Of a DNA stretch of 64,000 bases, positions 58,391 to 64,000 are shown piece after piece. The notes below the pieces were generated by a model. It was given only the letters and a program-made list of their open reading frames with translations. It ran no database searches and had not been told where the DNA came from. Origin of the DNA: Streptomyces macrolidinus (GTDB lineage: Bacteria; Actinomycetota; Actinomycetes; Streptomycetales; Streptomycetaceae); contig NZ_JAMWMR010000016.1 in assembly GCF_023887685.1 (NCBI RefSeq), positions 62,001 through 126,000 on the forward strand. The letters run 5' to 3'. A program made the translations under genes and the position numbers. How positions within the stretch are numbered: the first letter of the stretch is position 1; every line of letters begins with the position of its first letter.

Positions 58391-59263
58391 ATGGGAAGTC
58401 ACCGACGTTCCGCCGGTGCAATGGAGGACGAGCCGCGCACGGATCGCTCGCACCGTAGAAGGAAGGTCCCCGTATCGATGCGCACGGGCCTGCTGGGTGT
58501 CTCAGCGGCCGTCGCACTCGGAACGGTGGCCGTCGCCACGGGGGTGCTGCCCGGTGGCGGGCATGTCACGGTGAGCGGCGATTCCGGCAGCGACACACAA
58601 GCCGAGGGCGAGACCGGCCCGGCCGCACAGGGTGGTACGGCCGACACCGCGAGCGAGCGCGCGGCCACGACCGCCAGCCGCCACTCCGACCGTAAGGACA
58701 CACCGACCGCGACCCCGTCGGCCTCGGCGTCGGCCTCGGCGTCCGCTTCGGCCGCTCCGAAGAAGCCGACGCACAAGCCTTCGCCCACCCCGTCCCGGGT
58801 GGCCTCGAAGGCACCGACCACCGCCGAGGCCGCGCGGCCCGCCGCGACGAAGCCGACGAGCGTCCCGCGCCAGCGGACAGCGGCCCCTTCCTCGGTCGAG
58901 GCCCAGGTGATCGCGCTGGTCAATCAGGAGCGGGCCAAGGTGGGCTGCAGTCCGGTGACCGCGAACAGCGCCCTGAGCGGGCTCGCCCAGGCGTTCAGCG
59001 AGGACATGGCCGCGCGGAACTTCTTCGACCACACCGACCCCAGCGGCAACGACCCCTGGGACCGTGCGAAGGCCCGCGGCATCACCGGCCTGGGCGGCGA
59101 GAACATAGCCCGCGGCCAGGCGAACGCCCAGGCCGTGATGGACGCGTGGATGCACAGCCCCGGCCACCGGGCGAACATCCTCAACTGCGACTTCAAGACG
59201 CTGGGCGTCGGCGTGCACTACGGCAGCGGTGGCCCCTGGTGGACGCAGGACTTCGGTTACTGA
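58391..59263 (+). CDS. exported CAP (SCP/PR1-like) domain protein
   Basis: 290 residues. An Arg/His-rich N-terminus (about 1-29) precedes a hydrophobic segment (MRTGLLGVSAAVALGTVAVA) that may be a signal anchor or peptide. Residues ~75-170 are a low-complexity Ser/Thr/Ala/Pro linker, including SASASASASA from near-identical DNA. The C-terminal ~115 residues are a CAP domain: VIALVNQERAKVGCSPV, LSGLAQAFSEDMAARNFFDHTDP, GENIARGQ and the HRANILNCDF block. GGAAGG precedes the ATG. CAP proteins are secreted and of mostly unknown molecular role. Convergent with mutM. Confidence 0.87.
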   Translation: MGSHRRSAGAMEDEPRTDRSHRRRKVPVSMRTGLLGVSAAVALGTVAVATGVLPGGGHVTVSGDSGSDTQAEGETGPAAQGGTADTASERAATTASRHSDRKDTPTATPSASASASASASAAPKKPTHKPSPTPSRVASKAPTTAEAARPAATKPTSVPRQRTAAPSSVEAQVIALVNQERAKVGCSPVTANSALSGLAQAFSEDMAARNFFDHTDPSGNDPWDRAKARGITGLGGENIARGQANAQAVMDAWMHSPGHRANILNCDFKTLGVGVHYGSGGPWWTQDFGY

Positions 59264-59289
59264 CGTACTGACGTACTGACGACGGCGGC

Positions 59290-59327
59290 GGGCGCCGCGG
59301 GCACTTACGACGTGACCCGTGGCGCCC
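59290..59327. terminator. bidirectional terminator overlapping the 3' end of mutM
   Basis: GGGCGCCGCGGG and CCCGTGGCGCCC pair with one mismatch over 12 positions, loop of 14 nt that includes the mutM stop codon. It lies between the CAP gene (+) and mutM (-). Confidence 0.65.
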
Positions 59328-60165
59328 GCTGGCACTTGGGGCAGAAGTAACTGGACCGGTTCATCCAGGAGCGGCGGCGCACCGGTGTGCCACAGCGTCG
59401 GCAGGGCAGTCCCTCACGCCCGTACGCGTCCAGCGACCGGTCGAAGTAGCCCGACTCCCCGTTCACGTTGACGTAGAGGCTGTCGAAGCTGGTGCCGCCG
59501 ACGGCGAGCGCGGCTTGCATCACCTCCCTTACGTGGCCGAGGAGTTCGGCCGTGCGCGGGCGGGTGAAGTGCGCGGTCGGGCGCTCGTAGTGGACGCGGG
59601 CGCGCCACAGGGCCTCGTCCGCGTAGATGTTGCCGACGCCGCTGATCAACGACTGGTCGAGCAGGGCCCGTTTGACGGTCGTGCGCTTGCGGCGCAGCGC
59701 CTGGTGGAAGGCGTCGTCGTCGAAGGACGGGTCGAGCGGGTCGCGGGCGATGTGCGCGATGACGTCGGGCAGCCCGTCGGGGTCGGTGTCGTGCAGCGAG
59801 AGGCCGCCGAAGGTGCGCTGGTCGACGAAGCGGAGTTCGGTGCCCTGGCCGTCGTCGAAGCGGACGCGGACGCGCAGGTGCTTCTCGTCGGGGGCGTCGT
59901 GCGGCTGGACGAGGAGCTGGCCGCTCATGCCGAGGTGGGCCAGGATCGCCGTACCGGTGGTGTCGACCGGGATCCAGAGGTACTTGCCGCGTCGGCTCGG
60001 GGTGCCGAGGCGTTCGGCCTTCAGCCGGTGCGCGAAGTCGTCGGCGCCCGCGGTGTGGCGACGGACGGCGCGCGGGTGGAGCACCTCGACATCGGCGACG
60101 GTGCGGTGGGCGACCCAGCGTTCCAGGCCGCGTCGTACGACCTCGACCTCGGGCAACTCGGGCAC
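59305..60165 (-). CDS. mutM: formamidopyrimidine-DNA glycosylase
   Basis: 286 residues. Removes 8-oxoguanine and formamidopyrimidines and cleaves the strand. The catalytic Pro2-Glu3 is seen in MPELPEVEVVRRGLE; the middle block LLDQSLISGVGNIYADEALWRA is the H2TH region; the C-terminal zinc finger has CRRCGTPVRRR and FCPKCQR. ATG start 199 nt downstream of rnc, from which a strong terminator separates it. Confidence 0.96.
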   Translation of the reverse strand: MPELPEVEVVRRGLERWVAHRTVADVEVLHPRAVRRHTAGADDFAHRLKAERLGTPSRRGKYLWIPVDTTGTAILAHLGMSGQLLVQPHDAPDEKHLRVRVRFDDGQGTELRFVDQRTFGGLSLHDTDPDGLPDVIAHIARDPLDPSFDDDAFHQALRRKRTTVKRALLDQSLISGVGNIYADEALWRARVHYERPTAHFTRPRTAELLGHVREVMQAALAVGGTSFDSLYVNVNGESGYFDRSLDAYGREGLPCRRCGTPVRRRSWMNRSSYFCPKCQRAPRVTS

Positions 60166-60301
60166 GGAATCCTCCGGAAGGGTGAACGGGGCCGACGAGC
60201 GCAGAGTACCTCTCCGACGGCAGCCCCGGTCCGCTCATCCCATGCATCCCATGAGCCCCATAGGTCTCCTGCGCCTCGTACGCCGCAAGCCCCGCATACG
60301 A

Positions 60302-60339
60302 CGGACCCCGCACCGGCGTGGTCGCCGGGGCGGGGTCCG
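60302..60339 (-). terminator. strong terminator hairpin after rnc
   Basis: Outer 10-bp stem CGGACCCCGC / GCGGGGTCCG and inner CCGGCG / CGCCGG around TGGT, with one mismatch between the stems. 25 nt past the rnc stop. Confidence 0.85.
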
Positions 60340-60364
60340 AGGTGAAGGATCCAGGCCGAAGGAC

Positions 60365-61165
60365 TCAGGCCGTGGCCGGGTCGCTCGTCGAAGCCGAAGA
60401 CTCGGCCTCGGCCTGCTTCGCGCGCTCGTCCGCGGCGGCGCGGATGGAGCGCCAGGCCGACTCCGCGGCCTGCTGCTCCGCCTCCTTCTTGCTGCGGCCG
60501 GTACCGGTGCCGTACGAGACGCCTCCGACGCGGGCAGCAGCAGTAAAGGTCTTCTCGTGGTCCGGGCCGGTCTCCGTGACCAGGTACTCGGGCACACCGA
60601 GCCCCTCGGTCGCGGTCAGCTCCTGGAGACTGGTCTTCCAGTCCAGGCCGGCACCGAGATTCGAGGACTTCTCGATCAACGGGTCGAAGAGGCGGTGCAC
60701 CAACTCGCCCGCCGCGTCCAGACCTTGATCGAGGTAGACAGCACCGATCACCGCTTCGAGGGTGTCGGCGAGGATGGACGCCTTGTCCCGGCCGCCCGTG
60801 CCCTCTTCGCCCCGGCCGAGCCGGATGAAGGAGCCGAGGTCGAGCCCGCGGCTCACCCCGGCCAGCGCACGCGAGTTGACCACCGCGGCCCGCAACTTGG
60901 CCAGTTGGCCTTCGGGCAGGTCGGGGTGGGTGCGGTACAGCGTGTCCGTGACGACGAGGCCGAGCACGGAGTCCCCGAGGAACTCCAGCCGCTCGTTCGT
61001 CGGCAGGCCGCCGTTCTCGTATGCGTAAGAGCGATGGGTCAGCGCACGCACCAGAAGGGCGGACTCGACCTTGTAGCCGAGCCGCCCTTCCAGAAGCGTG
61101 TGGGACGAGGCCGTGTTGTCCGCCGCACCCCCGTTGCGACGGGGACTGCTTTTGGCGTCAGACAT
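60365..61165 (-). CDS. rnc: ribonuclease III
   Basis: 266 residues. Double-strand-specific endoribonuclease processing rRNA and mRNAs; in Streptomyces it is AbsB, needed for antibiotic production. The catalytic signature NERLEFLGDSVLGLV and the second acidic motif KASILADTLEAVIGAVYLD are intact, followed by a C-terminal dsRNA-binding domain (DWKTSLQELTATEGLGVPEY, GRSKKEAEQQAAESAW). A Ser/Ala/Asp tail is extra. The ATG MSDAKSSPRRNGG is used. It lies 19 nt after rpmF and is probably in one transcript with DUF177-rpmF. Confidence 0.96.
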   Translation of the reverse strand: MSDAKSSPRRNGGAADNTASSHTLLEGRLGYKVESALLVRALTHRSYAYENGGLPTNERLEFLGDSVLGLVVTDTLYRTHPDLPEGQLAKLRAAVVNSRALAGVSRGLDLGSFIRLGRGEEGTGGRDKASILADTLEAVIGAVYLDQGLDAAGELVHRLFDPLIEKSSNLGAGLDWKTSLQELTATEGLGVPEYLVTETGPDHEKTFTAAARVGGVSYGTGTGRSKKEAEQQAAESAWRSIRAAADERAKQAEAESSASTSDPATA

Positions 61166-61184
61166 CAGACCTGTCACCAGCCGC

Positions 61185-61358
61185 TCAGACCTCGAGGACC
61201 TGACGCTTGTTGTAGGTGCCGCACGAGGGGCACGCAATGTGCTGCTGCTTGGGCTCGTGGCAGCGCTCGCACGCAACCAGGGTGGGGACCGCAGCCTTCC
61301 ACTGCGACCGGCGGTGGCGCGTGTTGCTGCGCGACATCTTCCGCTTCGGAACAGCCAC
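61185..61358 (-). CDS. rpmF: 50S ribosomal protein L32
   Basis: 57 residues, a short gene. Translation gives MAVPKRKMSRSNTRHRRSQW at the N-terminus, then a zinc-binding set CERC and CPSC (zinc-type L32) and the end KRQVLEV. GTG start with GAGAAG upstream, 2 nt after the DUF177 gene stop, so they are coupled. The presence of the cysteines makes this the zinc-dependent form; a zinc-free paralogue may exist elsewhere under Zur control. Confidence 0.95.
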   Translation of the reverse strand: MAVPKRKMSRSNTRHRRSQWKAAVPTLVACERCHEPKQQHIACPSCGTYNKRQVLEV

Positions 61359-61360
61359 GG

Positions 61361-62005
61361 CTACTTCTCCTGCTTCTCGTCGACGCCCGCATCGGCGCCG
61401 CTCTTGTCGTCCTTATCGCCGGGTTCGAGTGAACCGGCGAGTCCCTGCAGTGCCGCCCAACGGATGTCGACGGCGTCGTGGTGGTGGTCCGGGTCGTCTG
61501 CGAGTCGTGCCCCGCACTGGGAGCACAGACCCGGGCAGTCCTCCCGGCACACCGGCTGCATCGGCAGTGCGAGCACCACCGCATCGCGCAGCAGAGGTTC
61601 GAGGTCGAACAGGCCGTCCTCGAGGAAGAATCTGTCCTCGTCGTCCTCGGCGTCGTCGCCGGGTTCCGTCACAGGACGGCCCCGGTCGTCGGCGTCAGGG
61701 TACGAGAACATCTCCTGGAAGTCCGCTTCGAGCTCCAGCTCCAGCGGCTCCAGACACCTTACGCACTCCCCCTCGGCCGATGCACGGGCGGTACCCGTGA
61801 CGAGTACCCCTTCCATGACCGACTCGAGTCGGAGTTCGAGCTCCACCGGGGCGCCCTCGGGCACCCCGACGACTCCTTGGACACCGAAGTCCTTCGGGGC
61901 GTCGACCGTGCGGTTCAGGCGCTGCAGCGCACCAGGACGCCGACCCAGCTCGTGCGTGTCGAACACGAAGGGGTTGCGGTGGTCGAGGTGGGCGTTCAGG
62001 GCCAT
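61361..62005 (-). CDS. DUF177 (YceD) family protein
   Basis: 214 residues. N-terminus MALNAHLDHRNPFVFDTHEL; mid-part AEGECVRCLEPLELELEADF and C-terminal CREDCPGLCSQCGARL carry paired cysteines typical of the family. In other bacteria and plastids it is needed for 23S rRNA accumulation. It always precedes rpmF and does so here with a 2-nt gap. ATG start; the open frame upstream is longer but unlike the family. Confidence 0.92.
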   Translation of the reverse strand: MALNAHLDHRNPFVFDTHELGRRPGALQRLNRTVDAPKDFGVQGVVGVPEGAPVELELRLESVMEGVLVTGTARASAEGECVRCLEPLELELEADFQEMFSYPDADDRGRPVTEPGDDAEDDEDRFFLEDGLFDLEPLLRDAVVLALPMQPVCREDCPGLCSQCGARLADDPDHHHDAVDIRWAALQGLAGSLEPGDKDDKSGADAGVDEKQEK

Positions 62006-62170
62006 TCCTGCTTTCGGTCTTCGAAGCTCGGGGAGAGACGCCGTCCCGCGGTGTTCCGGGCAGCGCAGATCGCTATGGGTACGTGCGACCGAAGAGCCAG
62101 GATACTTGACCTTTCGCTCTCGGCCCAATCCGGTCCCTCCAGGGGCCGGGACCTCGCGCGTCGGGAGCGC

Positions 62171-63244
62171 TCAGTGACCGCCGCGTCCCTGTTCGTACTC
62201 CCGCAACTGCTCGGCACTGATCATGCTGGTGTCGAAGAGGCTGGTCTCGTCCAGGACGTTGTCCTTGCCGTAGCCCTGCTGCGTCTGCCCCTGCCCCTGG
62301 ACCTGTCCCTGGCCGTACGAGGTCTGCTGGTCGTACGTCTGCGCCTGCGGGTAGGCGGCGTACGGATCGGCCTGCTGGTAGCCGTACGCGTCCTGCTGGG
62401 CATACGCCTGCTGGTACCCGTAGGGGTCGCTCTGCTGGTAGCCGTACGGGGCCTGGGTCTGCGCGTAGGCCGGCTCCTCGGCGTGGCTCGGCCGGGCCGG
62501 GGCGGCCTGGGGGCGGGCCGGGGTGTCGGCGAGGGCCGCGAGATCGGCGAGGTAGTCGGCGTCGCTGGAGTGCTGCACTGTCGTCATGTCGTCGGCGAGG
62601 GCGCCGAGGTCGTCGGTGGCGATACGGCCCTGGAGCTTCTGGCGGCCCTTGCCGACGGCCTCCAGGGTCTTGGCGAGCACGGCCTCGAAGGCGCCGAGCT
62701 TGGCGTCCACATAGCTGTCGGCGTCGCGGCGCAGGGTCTCGGGGTCATGGCTGCGCTCGGGGGCGTCCGCGTCCTCGCGGCCCTGCTCGTCGAGGCCGGG
62801 ACCGGTGCCGAGGAGCTTCTCGCGGCCACGGCCGACCGAGCCGAGCGTCTTGGTGAGGACGACCTCGAAGTTGGCGAGCTTGGAGTCGACGTACTCGTCG
62901 GCCTCCGCGCGGACCTCCTCGGCCTCCTGACGGGCCTCGGTCAGGATGCGGTCCGCCTCGCTCTGGGAGCGGCGGGCGACCTCCGTGTCGGAGATCAGGG
63001 AGCCGCGCTCGGCATGGGCACCCTCGATGATCCGCTCGGCCTCCTGGCGGGCCCGCTCGACCATCTGCTCACGGTCGCCGATCAACTCCCGGGCCTGGGC
63101 CAGGGAGTCGGGCAGCGCCGCGCGCACCTCCTCGAGCTTCGAGAGCAGTTCGGCGCGGTTGATCACGCACGAGGCCGACATGGGCATGGCTCGGGCGCTG
63201 GAAACCATCGCGACGATCTCGTCGAGCTTCTTCTGCACGTCCAC
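62171..63244 (-). CDS. DivIVA-like coiled-coil cell division/initiation protein with internal duplication
   Basis: 357 residues. N-terminal part MDVQKKLDEIVAMVSSARAM and a long coiled coil (REQMVERARQEAERIIEGA, VARRSQSEADRILTEARQEA) resemble the DivIVA/ATP-synthase-b-type helical proteins. The segment beginning YVDSKLANFEVVLTKTLG (about 119-145) is repeated as YVDAKLGAFEAVLAKTLE (about 177-203). The C-terminus (~255-345) is rich in Tyr, Gln, Gly and Pro with YGYQQ-type repeats. No membrane segment. A role in polar growth or cytoskeleton-like scaffolding is inferred. Located between the DUF177 and coaD genes. Confidence 0.78.
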   Translation of the reverse strand: MDVQKKLDEIVAMVSSARAMPMSASCVINRAELLSKLEEVRAALPDSLAQARELIGDREQMVERARQEAERIIEGAHAERGSLISDTEVARRSQSEADRILTEARQEAEEVRAEADEYVDSKLANFEVVLTKTLGSVGRGREKLLGTGPGLDEQGREDADAPERSHDPETLRRDADSYVDAKLGAFEAVLAKTLEAVGKGRQKLQGRIATDDLGALADDMTTVQHSSDADYLADLAALADTPARPQAAPARPSHAEEPAYAQTQAPYGYQQSDPYGYQQAYAQQDAYGYQQADPYAAYPQAQTYDQQTSYGQGQVQGQGQTQQGYGKDNVLDETSLFDTSMISAEQLREYEQGRGGH

Positions 63245-63347
63245 CGTGTGCTCGCCACTCTCTACAGCCGGGTTGGAGACGGTCGGGTCGACTGTACGAC
63301 CACTCCCGCCCCACCCGACACCGGGTGACGGTCCGTCAGCTCCTGAG

Positions 63348-63367
63348 GGGGCCGGACGCGGCCCCCA
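63348..63367 (-). terminator. terminator hairpin after coaD
   Basis: Perfect 7-bp GGGGGCC / GGCCCCC with a 6-nt loop, ending at the base next to the coaD stop codon. Separates coaD from the DivIVA-like gene. Confidence 0.6.
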
Positions 63368-63847
63368 TCAGCCTTTCGCGAAGCGCCTGTTGAGGGCGTC
63401 CAGGACGACCGGCGGCACGAGGTGGGAGACGTCGCCGCCCCAGGCCGCGACCTCCTTCACCAGCGAGGAGGACAGGAAGCTGTAGGTGGGGTTGGTGGGG
63501 ACGAAGAGGGTCTCCACCCCGGAGAGGCCGTTGTTCATCTGCGCCATCTGCAGCTCGTAGTCGAAGTCGCTGACGGCGCGCAGGCCCTTGACGATGGCGG
63601 GGACGTCACGCTGCTTGCAGTAGTCGACCAGCAGGCCGTGGTACGCCTCCACGCGGACGTTCCCGAACTCGGCGGTGACCTGGCGGATCAGGTCGATCCG
63701 CTCGTCGACCTCGAACAGGCCCTTCTTGGACTTGTTGATCATCACCGCGACGAACACCTCGTCGTACAGCTTCGAAGCGCGGGCGATGATGTCGAGATGT
63801 CCGTTGGTGATCGGGTCGTACGACCCGGGACAGACGGCGCGGCGCAC
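63368..63847 (-). CDS. coaD: phosphopantetheine adenylyltransferase
   Basis: 159 residues from the GTG start. Transfers AMP to 4'-phosphopantetheine in coenzyme A synthesis. RRAVCPGSYDPITNGHLDII holds the nucleotide-binding T/HxGH (NGHL) motif, and PTNPTYSFLSSSLVKEVA is the second motif. GTG at 63847 is chosen because GAGGG precedes it and the family starts exactly there; an ATG at 63877 gives a 10-residue extension and overlaps the rsmD stop (ATGA), so it is also credible. Follows rsmD, the usual order. Confidence 0.93.
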   Translation of the reverse strand: MRRAVCPGSYDPITNGHLDIIARASKLYDEVFVAVMINKSKKGLFEVDERIDLIRQVTAEFGNVRVEAYHGLLVDYCKQRDVPAIVKGLRAVSDFDYELQMAQMNNGLSGVETLFVPTNPTYSFLSSSLVKEVAAWGGDVSHLVPPVVLDALNRRFAKG

Positions 63848-63873
63848 TTGAGATCCCTCGCTCTCCGGTCCGG

Positions 63874-64000
63874 TCATCGTGCGTCTTCGCACGTAGAGGC
63901 GGCGCGACCGTACCAAAACGTCCCCTCACCGTAGCGACGGGCCCGGAGGGCTTCGAAGCCGTCGGGCCACTGGAACTCTCCGCCTCTGGTGCTGCGCTCC
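63874..64000 (-). CDS. rsmD: 16S rRNA (guanine(966)-N(2))-methyltransferase RsmD, partial (C-terminal end)
   Basis: Only the last ~41 codons are inside the window; the rest lies beyond the right edge. The frame reads ...RGGEFQWPDGFEALRARRYGEG followed by TFWYGRAAS and ends CEDAR. The WP(D/E)GF...RRYGEGTLWYGRA pattern is the usual end of Streptomyces RsmD, and rsmD-coaD is the standard order. Its TGA overlaps the alternative coaD ATG (ATGA). Identification rests on this short tail and gene order. Confidence 0.75.
   Translation of the reverse strand, partial: ERSTRGGEFQWPDGFEALRARRYGEGTFWYGRAASTCEDAR

Noticed and set aside
62260..62460. Short-spaced repeats that look like an array
   Set aside because: They encode the YGYQQ-rich tail of the DivIVA-like protein, with codon periodicity and no spacers, so not CRISPR.

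Overview
The window is a high-GC, gene-dense piece of a Streptomyces (or close relative) linear-chromosome core. Evidence: very strong G/C preference at third codon positions, frequent GTG/TTG starts, the sporulation sigma factor WhiG, the development regulator NsdA, four tandem signal peptidases, and a housekeeping gene order typical of Streptomyces (rlmN, cdsA-frr-pyrH-tsf-rpsB, whiG, dprA-comM-yraN, sip cluster, rplS-trmD-rimM-khpA-rpsP, ffh, glnD-glnK-amtB, nsdA, ftsY, smc, mutM, rnc, rpmF, coaD). There are no rRNA genes, CRISPR arrays, phages or insertion sequences. From about 15.5 kb rightwards nearly every gene is on the minus strand.

Left part (1-15.4 kb): a polyamine/GABA catabolism district. 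Two aldehyde dehydrogenase + polyamine-binding lipoprotein gene pairs, an Lrp/AsnC regulator and a class-III aminotransferase would take up putrescine-type amines and oxidise them through aminobutyraldehyde and GABA. Mixed in are a NADAR protein, two DUF4190 membrane proteins, adenosine deaminase, a glycerophosphodiester phosphodiesterase, a serine hydrolase, an ABC module with an ATPase of unusual sequence, and a VOC protein. Two long hairpin elements of one family (4271-4438 and 12540-12688) lie here.

15.4-19.5 kb: a thiamine-type ABC importer (thiB-thiP-thiQ) preceded by a recognisable TPP riboswitch and a hairpin that covers the Shine-Dalgarno sequence. 19.5-25.4 kb: rlmN and the rpsB-tsf-pyrH-frr-cdsA translation/lipid cluster. 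25.6-31.8 kb: an M23 peptidase, a TetR regulator, whiG, and dprA-comM-yraN with a DUF2469 gene. 31.8-38.6 kb: Nudix hydrolase, four type I signal peptidases, and the rpsP-khpA-rimM-trmD-rplS ribosome-assembly group.

38.9-47.6 kb: a SprT-like metallopeptidase, a eukaryote-type prolyl-tRNA synthetase and an FtsH-family protease (both apparently with leaderless starts), ffh, and glnD. 47.6-49.4 kb: glnK and amtB with a probable GlnR operator. 49.6-57.6 kb: nsdA, a small primase-polymerase-domain protein, ftsY, smc and a small coiled-coil protein. 58-64 kb: acylphosphatase, a CAP-domain exported protein, mutM, rnc, rpmF, a DUF177 protein, a DivIVA-like coiled-coil protein with an internal duplication, coaD, and the end of rsmD.

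I found no clearly new multi-gene system. The strongest items for follow-up are the hairpin-element pair, the sipX reading frame that runs about 300 bp into sipY, the ABC ATPase lacking canonical signature and H-loop residues, and the leaderless proS/ftsH starts. Starts and functions were assigned by reading the sequence; no database search was run.
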